DNA of 64,000 nucleotides from Flavobacterium piscisymbiosum (GCF_020905295.1 NZ_JAJJMM010000001.1:2232001-2296000), one strand, 5' to 3'. Positions 1 to 9,476 are shown, counted from the stretch's first letter. Numbers and translations are program-made. Notes: generated from the sequence alone by a model not told the origin.

Positions 1-2
1 TG

Positions 3-947
3 CAAAAAGTGCCTCAGGCAGGTTATGAAATCAAAGGACTCTGGATCGCGGGTTTGCAAAGAAAATTAACCTTGCAAAATTTGATGTTTCCGCTAAAATT
101 GGCAACAAGTTTGCTAGAGTCAAGACGAATTATAAAACAGTTCAAGCCTAATGTGGTAATAGGAACGGGAGGTTTTGCCAGCGGACCATTATTACAGGCA
201 GCCGGAGGGGCGGGAATACCAACAGTAATTCAGGAGCAAAATTCATTTCCGGGAATTACCAATAAATTGTTGAGCAAAAAAGCCAATGCAATTTGTGTGG
301 CATACGGAAATTTAGAGCGTTTTTTTCCTAAAGAAAAAATTGTCTTAACAGGAAATCCGGTTCGTCAGGATTTAATCGATATCGAAAGTAAACGCGATGA
401 AGCAATCGCTTTTTATGGTTTAGATCCTAATAAAAAAACATTACTGGTTTTGGGCGGAAGCTTAGGTGCAAGAAGAGTGAACCAGTTAATCGAGAAAGAA
501 TTACAAAATATGCTTTCGCAAGATGTTCAGATCATCTGGCAATGCGGAAAGTTATATTTTGAAGAATATAAAAAACACAATCAACAACATGTAAGAGTAG
601 TTGATTTTATCGAAAGAATGGATTTTGTATATGCTGCAGCAGATGTGATTATCTCACGAGCAGGAGCATCATCAGTATCGGAACTATGTATTGTTGGGAA
701 ACCGGTAATTTTTATTCCGTCGCCAAATGTAGCCGAAGATCATCAAACTAAAAATGCTCAGGCAATAGTAGATGCAAAAGGGGCTATTTTGTTGAAAGAA
801 TCAGAATTAGACAGTCAGTTTAGTATTGTTTTTGAAGCTTTGATGAAAGATCAGGGAAAACAAAAACAATTAAGCGATAACATCAAAAAGCTGGCAATGC
901 CAAATGCAACGAAAGTGATTGTAGATCAGATTAAAAAGTTGTTATAA
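3..947 (+). CDS. murG: UDP-N-acetylglucosamine transferase MurG, 5'-truncated by the window edge
   Basis: MurG transfers GlcNAc from UDP-GlcNAc to lipid I, making lipid II on the inner face of the cytoplasmic membrane. The frame is open from base 3. A GTG at base 9 could be read as a start, but the protein family begins about 50 residues earlier, so the gene is cut by the window edge. Visible family features are [11 protein letters not shown], then [13 protein letters not shown] in the acceptor half, and [12 protein letters not shown] in the UDP-GlcNAc-binding C-terminal half. It is followed 153 bp later by murC on the same strand, the normal order of the division and cell-wall cluster. Function is secure from these motifs and the neighbours; only the true start is not visible. 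Confidence 0.95.
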   Translation, partial: QKVPQAGYEIKGLWIAGLQRKLTLQNLMFPLKLATSLLESRRIIKQFKPNVVIGTGGFASGPLLQAAGGAGIPTVIQEQNSFPGITNKLLSKKANAICVAYGNLERFFPKEKIVLTGNPVRQDLIDIESKRDEAIAFYGLDPNKKTLLVLGGSLGARRVNQLIEKELQNMLSQDVQIIWQCGKLYFEEYKKHNQQHVRVVDFIERMDFVYAAADVIISRAGASSVSELCIVGKPVIFIPSPNVAEDHQTKNAQAIVDAKGAILLKESELDSQFSIVFEALMKDQGKQKQLSDNIKKLAMPNATKVIVDQIKKLL

Positions 948-1100
948 TATAACTTTTTACGAAAATTATAGAACAGAATAAAAAATTTAGAACGCTATTT
1001 TTAAGCGTTTTGAGTTATTAAAATAATAAAATTACAAAGGCTTAAGTACTAGTTTTTTATACAATAAAGCAACTTGTAAATAGCTCAAAATTAAATAGAA

Positions 1101-2450
1101 ATGAATTTAAATCAGATACAGAACGTTTATTTTATTGGCATTGGAGGCATCGGAATGAGTGCTCTGGCCCGCTATTTTAAAAATATCGGGAAGCAGGTTT
1201 CTGGTTACGACAAAACGCCATCGATGTTAACGAGCGAATTGATTGAAAGCGGTATTGATATTCATTTTGAAGATAATATTAGTCTAATTCCTTCTGATTA
1301 TTTTGTAGAAAACACTTTGGTAATTTTTACGCCGGCAGTCCCTGTTACACATTCTGAATGGCATTATTTTATCGAAAGAAATTACGAAATAAAAAAACGC
1401 GCCGAAGTTTTAGGAATTATTACCAAAGACACTTTTAGTTTTGCGGTTGCCGGAACACACGGAAAAACAACTACGTCAAGTATTTTGGGGCATATTTTGT
1501 ATGAAAGCGGAGCTGATGTTACTGCTTTTGTGGGCGGAATTGTAGAGAATTACAATTCGAACCTAATCGGGAACGGAAAAACCGTAACAGTGGTAGAAGC
1601 AGATGAATTCGATCGTTCGTTTTTGCATTTACACCCTAATATTGCCTGTATTACGTCTATGGATGCTGATCATTTGGATATTTACGGAACCAGTGAAGCA
1701 ATCGAAGCTTCGTTTGTAGAATTTGCTTCGAAAGTAGAAGATAAAAATAAGTTGTTTATAACAAAAGAGTTGCCGCTTAAAGGTGTGCAATGTGCTATAA
1801 ATGAAGATGCTGTATATAAAGCTTTTAATGTTCGTATAGAAGACGGAAGCTATGTTTTTGATGTGCAGACGCCATCAGAAATTATGAAAGATTTGCATTT
1901 TGGATTGCCTGGAAAACACAATTTAATGAATGGATTGATGGCTATTGCAATGGCTAAGACTTTTGGCACCCCGACCGACTTGATTGCAAAAGCCATTGCT
2001 TCGTTCAACGGGATCAGAAGACGTTTTTCATACCAGATTAAATCGGAAAAATTAGTTTATATAGATGATTATGCACATCATCCAACAGAAATAAATGCTG
2101 TACATCAAGCGGTTAGAGAGTTGTATCCGGATCGTAAAGTTTTAGCGATTTTTCAGCCTCATTTATTTAGCAGAACAAGAGATTTTGCTGATGGATTTGC
2201 TGAAAGTTTATCGCAGTTTGATGAAGTGTTTTTAATGGATATTTACCCTGCACGTGAATTGCCGATGGAAGGGATTACATCGCAATGGCTGTTAGGAAAA
2301 ATGACGAATTCGAACAAAAAAATTGTTGCAAAAAGTGATTTATTAGCGGAGATCAAAGCCAGTGATGCGCCAATAATTGTAACAATAGGAGCTGGTGATA
2401 TTGGAGAAATGGTTCCGTCAATTAAAAAAATGCTAAATGAAAATATTTAA
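1101..2450 (+). CDS. murC: UDP-N-acetylmuramate--L-alanine ligase MurC
   Basis: This cytoplasmic ligase adds L-alanine to UDP-MurNAc using ATP, the first step of building the peptidoglycan stem peptide. The 449-residue product has the N-terminal nucleotide fold GIGGIGM (residues 13-19), the Mur ligase P-loop GTHGKTT (118-124), a VVEADEFDRSF segment in the central ATP-binding domain, and a C-terminal ligase domain with DDYAHHPTEI. The length is normal for MurC. The stop lies inside ftsQ (14 bp overlap), which suggests translational coupling. Upstream lies a 153-bp AT-rich gap after murG in which I see no clear promoter. Confidence 0.97.
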   Translation: MNLNQIQNVYFIGIGGIGMSALARYFKNIGKQVSGYDKTPSMLTSELIESGIDIHFEDNISLIPSDYFVENTLVIFTPAVPVTHSEWHYFIERNYEIKKRAEVLGIITKDTFSFAVAGTHGKTTTSSILGHILYESGADVTAFVGGIVENYNSNLIGNGKTVTVVEADEFDRSFLHLHPNIACITSMDADHLDIYGTSEAIEASFVEFASKVEDKNKLFITKELPLKGVQCAINEDAVYKAFNVRIEDGSYVFDVQTPSEIMKDLHFGLPGKHNLMNGLMAIAMAKTFGTPTDLIAKAIASFNGIRRRFSYQIKSEKLVYIDDYAHHPTEINAVHQAVRELYPDRKVLAIFQPHLFSRTRDFADGFAESLSQFDEVFLMDIYPARELPMEGITSQWLLGKMTNSNKKIVAKSDLLAEIKASDAPIIVTIGAGDIGEMVPSIKKMLNENI

Positions 2451-3159
2451 TTGGACAAATATTCGATTAATTCTCATTTTAGGGCTTGTTTTGTTTTTAT
2501 ATTCTTTTGCTCAACATCGAAATGGGGATCGAAAATTAAAAAAATCGATGGTAGTTTTTGTAGGAGAAAATACGCTTTTTGTGAAGCCGGAAACGGTTAA
2601 TAAATTGTTGATAGAAAATAAAAGAGACGCTTCCAGTATCCGAAAAGATGAACTAGATTTGAATAAGATTGAGAAAACCCTTGATACGCAAGAGATGATT
2701 GAGAAGTCAGACGTTTTTGTAAGTATCGATGGGGTTCTAAAAGCAGTAGTAAAACAGAGGACACCAATAGCAAGAGTTTATGATGGTGACGCTTCTTTTT
2801 ATATTGACTATGAGGGTAATAAAATGCCTTTATCAGACAATTATACTGCTCGGGTTCCACTTGTTTCTGGGGCAATAAATAAAAAAAATAACGAAGATTT
2901 AGCTACTTTATTTCGCACAATTTATGACGATGCGTTTTTGAGAAAAAACATCATTGCAATTCAAATTATGCCGAATGGTAGCCTAAAAATGTTTAATAGA
3001 AATTATAATTACTTCATCGATTTTGGCAGAACGATGAATGTTGATAAGAAATTTAATAACTATAAAGCCTTTTTTCAAAAAGCGGTTTTAGATAGTTCGT
3101 TATATAAATACAGTAAGATTGACCTTAGGTTTACGGAACAAGTAGTTTGCACAAAATAA
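2437..3159 (+). CDS. ftsQ: Cell division protein FtsQ/DivIB family
   Basis: FtsQ is a bitopic inner-membrane divisome protein that links early division proteins to the septal peptidoglycan synthase. The 240-residue product has a short cytoplasmic N-terminus, one membrane segment (about residues 9-26, rich in Ile, Leu and Phe) and a periplasmic remainder. A weak POTRA-like first part and a beta domain fit the family, but sequence conservation is low, so the call leans on its place between murC and ftsA. It overlaps murC by 14 bp and ends 6 bp before ftsA, as expected in one operon. Confidence 0.88.
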   Translation: MKIFNWTNIRLILILGLVLFLYSFAQHRNGDRKLKKSMVVFVGENTLFVKPETVNKLLIENKRDASSIRKDELDLNKIEKTLDTQEMIEKSDVFVSIDGVLKAVVKQRTPIARVYDGDASFYIDYEGNKMPLSDNYTARVPLVSGAINKKNNEDLATLFRTIYDDAFLRKNIIAIQIMPNGSLKMFNRNYNYFIDFGRTMNVDKKFNNYKAFFQKAVLDSSLYKYSKIDLRFTEQVVCTK

Positions 3160-3165
3160 TAGAAA

Positions 3166-4587
3166 ATGGAAAAAGATAACATTGCAGTAGGTCTAGATAT
3201 TGGAACGACAAAGATAGTTGCCATGATCGGCAAGAAGAACGAGTATGGAAAGTTGGAAATTTTGGGTATTGGAAAATCCAAAAGTTTAGGAGTTGCGAGA
3301 GGAGTTGTAAACAACATTACTCAAACTATTCAGTCCATTCAGCAAGCAATACTTGAGGCAGAAAACAATTCAGGTTATAAAATAAAAGATGTTGTTGTAG
3401 GTATCGCAGGACAGCACATCAGAAGTATTCAGCATACAGATTACATCAGCCGTAATAATCCGGAGGAAGTAATTGGCGAAAAAGATATTCAGCTTTTGAT
3501 TGACCAGGTAAACAAACTGGCCATGTTACCGGGAGAAGAGATTATTCACGTTTTGCCGCAGGAATTTAAAATCGACGGACAATCTGAGATAAAAGAACCA
3601 ATCGGGATGTACGGCGGAAGATTAGAATCTAGTTTTCACGTAGTAGTTGGGCAGGCTTCTTCGATCAGAAATGTTGGAAGATGTATTCAGAGTTCAGGAA
3701 TCGAATTATCAGGATTGACATTAGAACCATTAGCTTCGGCAGATGCCGTTTTAAGTCAGGAAGAAAAAGAAGCAGGTGTAGCGCTAATTGATATCGGTGG
3801 CGGAACCACAGATTTGGCCATTTTTAAAGATGGTATTATTCGTCATACAGCAGTAATCCCTTTTGGAGGAAATGTAATTACAGACGATATTAAAGAAGGT
3901 TGTTCGATTATCGAAAAACAAGCAGAGCTTTTAAAAATAAAATTCGGATCAGCCTGGCCGGGAGAAAATAAAGACAACGAGATTGTTTCTATTCCGGGTT
4001 TAAGAGGCAGAGAACCAAAAGAGATTTCACTTAAAAACTTATCTAAAATTATTCATGCCCGTGTGGTAGAAATTGTAGAGCAGGTTTTTGCAGAAATTAA
4101 AGCTTATGGACACGAAGATCCCCGTAAAAAATTAATTGCAGGAATTGTTCTTACCGGTGGTGGAGCTCAACTAAAACATATCAAACAATTAGTAGAGTAT
4201 ATTACAGGTATGGATACCAGAATTGGATATCCAAATGAGCATTTGGCAGGAAATTCAAGCGAAGAAATTTCTAGTCCGTTATTTGCAACCGCAGTTGGTT
4301 TGGTAATGAACAGTATCGAAAATAGTACGCAAAGTGCTGTTAGAATGGAGATTGTAAATGAGCAGCCAAAAGTGGTTTACAGAAATGTTCCTCCGCAAGT
4401 GCAACAACCTGTACAACAACGATACGAAGTAGAAGAAAACTACGTTGAAAGAGTAGAAACTATTGAAGAATCAAGAGAAGTCAGAAGTAATGCCACTAAA
4501 GAAGAATCTACTGAAACTAAAATTAGAAGATCATTTTTTGACCGATATGTCGATAAAATCAAAGATTTTTTAGACAACGCAGAATAG
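3166..4587 (+). CDS. ftsA: Cell division protein FtsA
   Basis: FtsA is an actin-fold ATPase that tethers FtsZ filaments to the membrane and recruits later divisome proteins. The 473-residue product has the phosphate-1 motif GLDIGTTKIVAMIG near residue 9, the phosphate-2 motif ALIDIGGGTTDLAIF near residue 205, and the adenosine motif IVLTGGGAQLKHI near residue 325. A Gln- and Glu-rich linker from about residue 400 leads to a C-terminal amphipathic segment (FFDRYVDKIKDFLDNAE), the expected membrane-targeting helix. It sits 6 bp after ftsQ and 84 bp before ftsZ. Confidence 0.96.
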   Translation: MEKDNIAVGLDIGTTKIVAMIGKKNEYGKLEILGIGKSKSLGVARGVVNNITQTIQSIQQAILEAENNSGYKIKDVVVGIAGQHIRSIQHTDYISRNNPEEVIGEKDIQLLIDQVNKLAMLPGEEIIHVLPQEFKIDGQSEIKEPIGMYGGRLESSFHVVVGQASSIRNVGRCIQSSGIELSGLTLEPLASADAVLSQEEKEAGVALIDIGGGTTDLAIFKDGIIRHTAVIPFGGNVITDDIKEGCSIIEKQAELLKIKFGSAWPGENKDNEIVSIPGLRGREPKEISLKNLSKIIHARVVEIVEQVFAEIKAYGHEDPRKKLIAGIVLTGGGAQLKHIKQLVEYITGMDTRIGYPNEHLAGNSSEEISSPLFATAVGLVMNSIENSTQSAVRMEIVNEQPKVVYRNVPPQVQQPVQQRYEVEENYVERVETIEESREVRSNATKEESTETKIRRSFFDRYVDKIKDFLDNAE

Positions 4588-4671
4588 AATAATAAAAGAA
4601 AAGGATTACTTTTTTGGCCCCAAGTCAAGAAGTAAAAAATGTATTAAATAAGAATTTCAAAAACCAAAAAG

Positions 4672-6753
4672 ATGATGAGCAACTCAGAATTTGGAAGTAT
4701 TTCATTTGATTTACCAAAAAACCAATCAAATGTTATCAAAGTAATAGGTGTAGGTGGAGGTGGTAGTAATGCTATCAACCACATGTTTAAGCAAGGTATT
4801 AAAGGCGTTGATTTCATCGTTTGTAATACTGATTCACAGGCACTACAGAACAGTTCGGTACCGAACAAGATTCAGTTAGGTATGAACTTAACAGAAGGTC
4901 TTGGAGCAGGAGCAAATCCTGATGTAGGACAGCAATCTGCTATAGAAAGTATCGCTGATATCGAAAAAATGTTAGACCGTGGTACTAAGATGGTATTTAT
5001 TACCGCTGGTATGGGTGGTGGTACAGGTACTGGTGCAGCTCCGGTAATTGCACAATTGGCCAAAGAAAGAGAAATTCTTACGGTTGGTATCGTTACTATT
5101 CCTTTTCAGTTTGAAGGAAAAGTGCGTCAGGAGCAAGCGCTTTTAGGAATCGAAAAATTGCGTAAGCAAGTCGATTCGCTAATTGTAATTAATAATAATA
5201 AATTAAGAGAAGTATACGGAAATCTTGGTTTTAAAGCAGGATTCTCGAAAGCGGATGAAGTTTTGGCAACAGCCTCAAGAGGTATTGCCGAAGTAATTAC
5301 GCACCACTATACTCAAAATATCGATTTACGTGATGCTAAAACTGTTTTATCAAACAGCGGAACTGCTATCATGGGATCTTCTGTTGCAGCGGGTGAGAAC
5401 AGAGCAAAAGAAGCTATTGTTTCAGCATTAGATTCTCCGTTGTTAAACGATAACAAAATTACAGGAGCCAAAAACGTATTGTTGCTTATCGTTTCTGGAT
5501 CAAACGAAATTACATTGGATGAGATTGGAGAAATCAATGATCACATTCAGGTAGAAGCGGGTCACAATGCTAATATTATCATGGGAGTTGGTGAAGACGA
5601 AACTCTTGGTGATGCTATTGCCGTGACTATTATTGCAACAGGTTTTGATGTTGAACAACAAAATGAAATTGTAAACACAGAACCTAAAAAAATAATTCAT
5701 ACGCTGGAAGATGAGCAAAGAAGTGTTCATAATTTATCGAATAAATCAGTTACTTCTTTTGATGTAAATGCAGAAACACCTACTGCAAAATCTGAAGAGA
5801 AAATTGTTTTTGATTTAATGGATGACGAAGATACCGAAATGCCGTTTACAGCTACGCATGTTGCTCCAGTTGAAGTTGCTCCAATTGAAGTTGCACCAGT
5901 TGCTGTTACACCGTCAATGAATGTTACCAGCAATCCATCAACGAATGTTGCAGGGAATAATCCATCGATGAATAAGGAAGAATTAGTGGTGATGTCTGAG
6001 TTTATCAAAAACCTTGACGTAACTTTCGAAATTGTTTCGCCTATTACAGATATTGATTTTACTATTACGACTCCGGAAACTCAGACTTTCCAGAATATAC
6101 AACCAGTTCAGCAAGTTCAACAAAGAACTTTTGAAAGAGAAGAGCAAACGACTTTCTCATTCGATTTGCCTCTTTTTAGATCAGAGCCAGAAGTTAAAAA
6201 AGAACCGGTTGCAGAACAGGAAAATAAAGTTTTATTCGAATTATCGAATGAGACCCGTAATATAAAAGTAAATGATCCGGTACAATTTGTTCCGGTAACA
6301 GAACTTTCAGATAAAGGAATCATCAAATATTCATTAGAAGAATATATGGAGGTTGAGAATGAGTTAGTGGCATCAAAACCTGTTGATAAAGTAGTAGAAG
6401 ATGTAATTCCTGCGGAATTGAATATCACTATGAAACAAAAAACTGATTTTGCAAGTGAAGCTCATTTTACAACAACTTCAGAGGTTTCTCCGATGGAATT
6501 GACAATTGAGGAAACTTTACGTTTGAGAGCTGAAGAAAGAAGAAAGAAACTAAAAGAATTTAATTATAAATTCCATAATAATGTTTCCAGAATTGATGAA
6601 CTTGAAAAAGAGCCTGCTTACAAAAGATTAGGTATCGATTTATCAAATAATCAATCAAATAATAACAATTCGAGAATATCAGTTGGAACAGATAGTAACA
6701 ACGATTTGCAGTTGCGTTCAAACAATTCATTTTTGCACGATAACGTAGATTAA
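4672..6753 (+). CDS. ftsZ: Cell division protein FtsZ with a long C-terminal extension
   Basis: FtsZ is the tubulin-like GTPase that polymerises into the division ring. Two ATGs stand in tandem at 4672 and 4675. The N-terminal globular part (about residues 20-330) has GVGGGGSNAI (27-36), the tubulin signature GGGTGTG (115-121) and a T7-loop region reading GFSKADEVL. The protein is 693 residues, against about 380-400 for E. coli or B. subtilis FtsZ. The extra length is a low-complexity, Val-, Pro- and Glu-rich linker (about 335-630) that includes short VAPIEVAPV-type repeats. A conserved-looking tail follows (EPAYKRLGIDL near residue 636, then an Asn-rich end). Long linkers are typical of Bacteroidota FtsZ. 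A strong terminator follows directly. Confidence 0.97.
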   Translation: MMSNSEFGSISFDLPKNQSNVIKVIGVGGGGSNAINHMFKQGIKGVDFIVCNTDSQALQNSSVPNKIQLGMNLTEGLGAGANPDVGQQSAIESIADIEKMLDRGTKMVFITAGMGGGTGTGAAPVIAQLAKEREILTVGIVTIPFQFEGKVRQEQALLGIEKLRKQVDSLIVINNNKLREVYGNLGFKAGFSKADEVLATASRGIAEVITHHYTQNIDLRDAKTVLSNSGTAIMGSSVAAGENRAKEAIVSALDSPLLNDNKITGAKNVLLLIVSGSNEITLDEIGEINDHIQVEAGHNANIIMGVGEDETLGDAIAVTIIATGFDVEQQNEIVNTEPKKIIHTLEDEQRSVHNLSNKSVTSFDVNAETPTAKSEEKIVFDLMDDEDTEMPFTATHVAPVEVAPIEVAPVAVTPSMNVTSNPSTNVAGNNPSMNKEELVVMSEFIKNLDVTFEIVSPITDIDFTITTPETQTFQNIQPVQQVQQRTFEREEQTTFSFDLPLFRSEPEVKKEPVAEQENKVLFELSNETRNIKVNDPVQFVPVTELSDKGIIKYSLEEYMEVENELVASKPVDKVVEDVIPAELNITMKQKTDFASEAHFTTTSEVSPMELTIEETLRLRAEERRKKLKEFNYKFHNNVSRIDELEKEPAYKRLGIDLSNNQSNNNNSRISVGTDSNNDLQLRSNNSFLHDNVD

Positions 6754-6777
6754 TTTTACAATCCTAATTATAAAGAT

Positions 6778-6817
6778 AGCCCGAAAATTGGATTTAATTT
6801 TCGGGTTATTTTTTTTA
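6778..6817 (+). terminator. Rho-independent terminator after ftsZ
   Basis: A 12-bp stem (AGCCCGAAAATT with AATTTTCGGGTT) encloses a six-base loop and is followed by a run of T residues. It starts 25 bp after the ftsZ stop and closes the division cluster. Confidence 0.85.
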
Positions 6818-6823
6818 TCTTCG
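6816..6823 (+). promoter_or_regulatory. Possible Bacteroidota-type -7 element upstream of yqeY
   Basis: TATCTTCG is one base from the TAnnTTTG consensus of the Bacteroidota housekeeping sigma factor. No convincing TTG at the usual -33 spacing is seen. If used, the transcript would have a leader of about 130 bases containing a TTAACTTTTAAAGTTAA palindrome (6852-6868), a TTCCGG/CCGGAA hairpin (6882-6899) and an AGGTAGTACCT palindrome shortly before the gene. Confidence 0.3.
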
Positions 6824-6957
6824 CACAGAATTTAAAATTTGACTTCTGTACTTAACTTTTAAAGTTAAATTTGTTGTCAGTTTCCGGTGAAGTCCGGAAT
6901 ACACTTTCAAAAAGTCATATCAATTATAGGTAGTACCTATTTAAATAAAAAAATAAG

Positions 6958-7407
6958 ATGAGTTTACAAACATTAATCATGGATGAGATTAAAACCGCCA
7001 TGAGAGCAAAAGATACTGTAGCATTAGAAGCATTAAGAGCCATTAAATCTGAAATGTTATTAGCTGCAACTTCATCAGGTTCTAAAGAGGAATTAACAGA
7101 AGACGATGAAGTTAAATTACTTCAGAGATTAGTTAAAACCCGTAAAGAAAGTGCTCGTATTTTTACAGAGCAAAATCGTCCTGATTTAGCAGAGCCGGAA
7201 TTGGCTCAGGTTGCTGTAATCGAGAAATTTTTACCTGCACAATTAAGTGAGGAAGAAGTAGAAGCTGTAGTTGCAAAAATTATAGCTGAAACCGGAGCTT
7301 CTGGAATTGCATCTATGGGAAAAGTTATGGGATTAGCTTCTGCTCAATTAGGCGGAACTGCTGAAGGAAAAACTATTTCTGCAATCGTTAAGAAATTATT
7401 AGTATAA
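6958..7407 (+). CDS. GatB/YqeY domain protein
   Basis: A 149-residue protein of the stand-alone YqeY family, related to the C-terminal tail domain of the amidotransferase GatB, which helps hold tRNA during transamidation. The exact role of free-standing YqeY proteins is not settled. The sequence shows an N-terminal helical part (MDEIKTAMRAKDTVALEALR) and a C-terminal part with the family pattern GASGIASMGKVMG followed by GTAEGKTISAIVK. The size is normal for the family. It is monocistronic: the ftsZ terminator lies before it and the tRNA-Arg gene starts 79 bp after it. Confidence 0.92.
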   Translation: MSLQTLIMDEIKTAMRAKDTVALEALRAIKSEMLLAATSSGSKEELTEDDEVKLLQRLVKTRKESARIFTEQNRPDLAEPELAQVAVIEKFLPAQLSEEEVEAVVAKIIAETGASGIASMGKVMGLASAQLGGTAEGKTISAIVKKLLV

Positions 7408-7486
7408 AAATATTAGATTTTAGAGTTCAGATTTTAGATTTCATTCAATAATCTAAAATCTAAACTCAACAATCTGCAATCAAAAA

Positions 7487-7560
7487 GACCGCGTAGTTCA
7501 ACTGGATAGAATATCAGATTTCGGCTCTGAGGGTTGGGGGTTCGAACCCCTCCGCGGTCA
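7487..7560 (+). tRNA. tRNA-Arg, anticodon TCG
   Basis: A 74-base cloverleaf can be folded by hand. The acceptor stem is GACCGCG with CGCGGTC, the D stem GTTC/GAAT, and the anticodon stem TCAGA/TCTGA around the loop TTTCGGC. Anticodon TCG reads CGA and other CGN arginine codons. The T arm is GGGGG-TTCGAAC-CCCTC and the discriminator is A. CCA is not encoded. A terminator follows. The cassette array begins about 230 bp downstream. Confidence 0.97.
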
Positions 7561-7574
7561 CTCTAAATTTTAAA

Positions 7575-7606
7575 AGCCTGAGGATGCAGATTCTCAGGCT
7601 TTTTTT
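7575..7606 (+). terminator. Terminator after tRNA-Arg
   Basis: AGCCTGAG and CTCAGGCT form a perfect 8-bp stem around a 10-base loop, followed by seven T residues. It lies 14 bp after the tRNA. From here to 7788 I see no gene or recognisable site. Confidence 0.9.
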
Positions 7607-7788
7607 GTGGTTCGAAAATTTTTAAGATTTTCTTCTAGTTTTAAAAACACCTATGTTTAAAGGGGATTTTGGTTCGAATACAATCATGGATTTGTTAAGC
7701 TCTACGATTCTCTTTCAGGTTCTAAAGTTTAGGTTTAGTTCCTAACTTGAACTCCATGTTAAGTTCGCACATCTAGTTTTTAGCTGAC

Positions 7789-7919
7789 CCATAACCGTCT
7801 AATGTATGAGCGGTAACGGATTTATTTGCACTAAATTCTCGGAAAGCAAGATACTTAATTAATGCAATAGCGGTTCAAGTTTGCACTTAAACCGCTATTG
7901 CTTATACATATTGTTGTGC
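7789..7919 (-). repeat. attC-like element 3, at the 3' end of the AraC/VOC cassette
   Basis: Read on the minus strand, this 131-nt element starts with an R''-like box GCACAAC (7913-7919) and ends with an R'-like GTTATGG (7789-7795). The arms ATGTATAAGCaataGCGGT and ACCGCTCATACAT can pair with a few unpaired bases, as in integron attC sites. A perfect 12-bp hairpin (GCAATAGCGGTT, 7864-7875 with 7890-7901) forms the centre. Size and position match the two other elements at 9344 and 10506. The R'' box is complementary to the start of its own cassette at 9350. No gene lies between this element and the tRNA terminator. Confidence 0.6.
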
Positions 7920-7931
7920 GTTCGTTCTTTT

Positions 7932-8426
7932 TTAATTCGGTGAATGAAGTCCTATTTTATTTCCCTCCGAATCGTGGAAAATGGCAAAAAATCCCCTTTC
8001 GTCAGCGTGGGGTGTTTTAGGAATAATTATTTTTCCACCATTCCTTTCTATTTTATCAAGAATTGTTTGTAGATTATCTCCACCATTCAGATAAATAGTA
8101 ACTCCGCTAGCAGAAGGTTCGTAACCTTCTCCTTTCATAATCACTCCTGTAACCATTTGGTCTTGGTATGGGAATAAGCCCATTTCTATTCCTGGGAAAT
8201 CTAATTTTTCAATTTCTACCCCTAAAATTTCTTTGTAAAAGTTGATGGCTCGTGAAATGTCCGTTGCAGGAATTTCAAAAATTGAGATGTAACTGTTCAT
8301 TTTCTTTACGCTTTTTGTGTTTATTTCTTTAGTTTGGCTTTGTTCGGGAGTTAAATAATCTTTGTTTTTACAAGACACAATACCGAATGTTAGGGCAATA
8401 ATTGCGATAAAAAAATTTTTTTTCAT
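7932..8426 (-). CDS. VOC (glyoxalase/bleomycin-resistance fold) protein, possibly a lipoprotein
   Basis: The C-terminal 120 residues (about 44-164) are a single VOC domain: an opening beta strand, ATDISRAINFYKEILG, and an ending IFHDSEGNKIGLHSPN typical of the PhnB/glyoxalase superfamily. Metal-binding or substrate residues cannot be assigned with confidence. As called, the first 19 residues form a lipoprotein signal peptide ending FGIVSC, so the protein would be membrane-anchored. An internal ATG at 8300 (Met43) would give an ordinary cytoplasmic VOC protein. The gene follows the AraC gene by 73 bp on the same strand and shares its cassette, so it is a likely target of that regulator. Confidence 0.8.
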   Translation of the reverse strand: MKKNFFIAIIALTFGIVSCKNKDYLTPEQSQTKEINTKSVKKMNSYISIFEIPATDISRAINFYKEILGVEIEKLDFPGIEMGLFPYQDQMVTGVIMKGEGYEPSASGVTIYLNGGDNLQTILDKIERNGGKIIIPKTPHADERGFFAIFHDSEGNKIGLHSPN

Positions 8427-8499
8427 TTCTAGTTTGTTATTGACGGAACAAAACTAATAGCTGAAAGTCTATTAAAATTGTAAAAATGCGACACCTGAA

Positions 8500-9315
8500 T
8501 TATTTATAAAAAAGTGCAGAAAGATCCAAACTTTCACCAGCGAGAAACTCTTTGGGATTTATTCCTGTAAACTCTCTAAAGTCTTTAATAAAGTGTGCTT
8601 GGTCAAAATATTTACTATTGTAGGCAATATCGGTCAGGTTTTCCGACTTTTGGTTGAGCAACATTTTTAAAGCTGTTTGTAGGCGAATTATCTTTCCCAA
8701 TTGTTTGGGACTAACTCCAATTTGCTTTCTGAAGTTTCTTTCGAGTTGTCTTCGTTTTGACAAGTCGTCTTTAAGAATTGAGTTTATTGAAGCACTTCCG
8801 TTTGTCGATAGAAGGGAATCAACTATGTTCTTTACTATTCTATTAATCGTTTTTTCATCATTAAGCCTTTCTAAAAGAAATTTTTCGATAATGCTTATCC
8901 GTTGTTCCGTATTTTCTGCTTTGATGATTTTTTGTTCCAAGTCATTTGCGTTTTCTGCACCAAAAAGTTGGTCTATAGATGTTTCTTTGTTTATTAAATT
9001 GTTCATTGATTCAGAAACAAAATTGGCAAACCCATAAGGATAAAATCGGATAGCAAATGTATTTACATAACCTATTGGCTCAATGTAAAAGGGCTCAATT
9101 GTTTGTCCAAGTACCATTGCACGAGGTTGAAGTATAAATTTATCTTCGGAAGTGTACCGTTTTATATTGTCTCCAAGAATAAAAGCCATTTCAATACAGC
9201 CGTCAGGAACTATTCGTTGTTTTTGTGGTTCAGATTGTTTAGGCACTTCCAAAGTCCAATAGCAATTTATAAGCGATTTTAAATTTGAATGAGGTTCGTA
9301 TGTTTTATAATCCAT
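8500..9315 (-). CDS. AraC-family transcriptional regulator in the cassette
   Basis: A 271-residue regulator. The N-terminal part (about 1-145, starting MDYKTYEPHSNLKSLINCYW) matches the DUF6597-type sensor domain found ahead of AraC helix-turn-helix domains. The last 110 residues contain the two helix-turn-helix motifs, ending with the signature YFDQAHFIKDFREFTGINPKEF. The ligand is unknown. It is the first gene of a two-gene cassette bounded by attC-like elements and probably controls the VOC gene behind it. Being a regulator inside a cassette, it may have been acquired together with its target. Confidence 0.9.
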   Translation of the reverse strand: MDYKTYEPHSNLKSLINCYWTLEVPKQSEPQKQRIVPDGCIEMAFILGDNIKRYTSEDKFILQPRAMVLGQTIEPFYIEPIGYVNTFAIRFYPYGFANFVSESMNNLINKETSIDQLFGAENANDLEQKIIKAENTEQRISIIEKFLLERLNDEKTINRIVKNIVDSLLSTNGSASINSILKDDLSKRRQLERNFRKQIGVSPKQLGKIIRLQTALKMLLNQKSENLTDIAYNSKYFDQAHFIKDFREFTGINPKEFLAGESLDLSALFYK

Positions 9316-9343
9316 TTATCGTTCGTTGCTTTTTCAGAATGAC

Positions 9344-9476
9344 GCACAACGTTCTCGTGCTACAAGCAGTTTGGGATTAAATTAAGCCCTATTTTCGGAT
9401 TTGCCAAGTCAATCCAAATACAAAACCATTTTTCCATTAAGCCCATTGCCTAAATCCGTTGTAGTAGCTGTTACAG
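9344..9476 (-). repeat. attC-like element 2, between the 305-aa cassette and the AraC/VOC cassette
   Basis: On the minus strand this 133-nt element opens with CTGTAAC (R''-like, 9470-9476) and closes with GTTGTGC (R'-like, 9344-9350). Inside it, AGCTACTACAACGGATTT and GGCTTAATGGAAA are shared nearly base for base with element 1 at 10506. The inner arms pair imperfectly (GCTACTACAA against GCTACAAGC). The opening CTTCCTGTAAC is complementary to the start of the same cassette at 10512, whereas the closing box belongs to the next cassette. That is exactly how cassette joints form in integron arrays. Confidence 0.65.
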
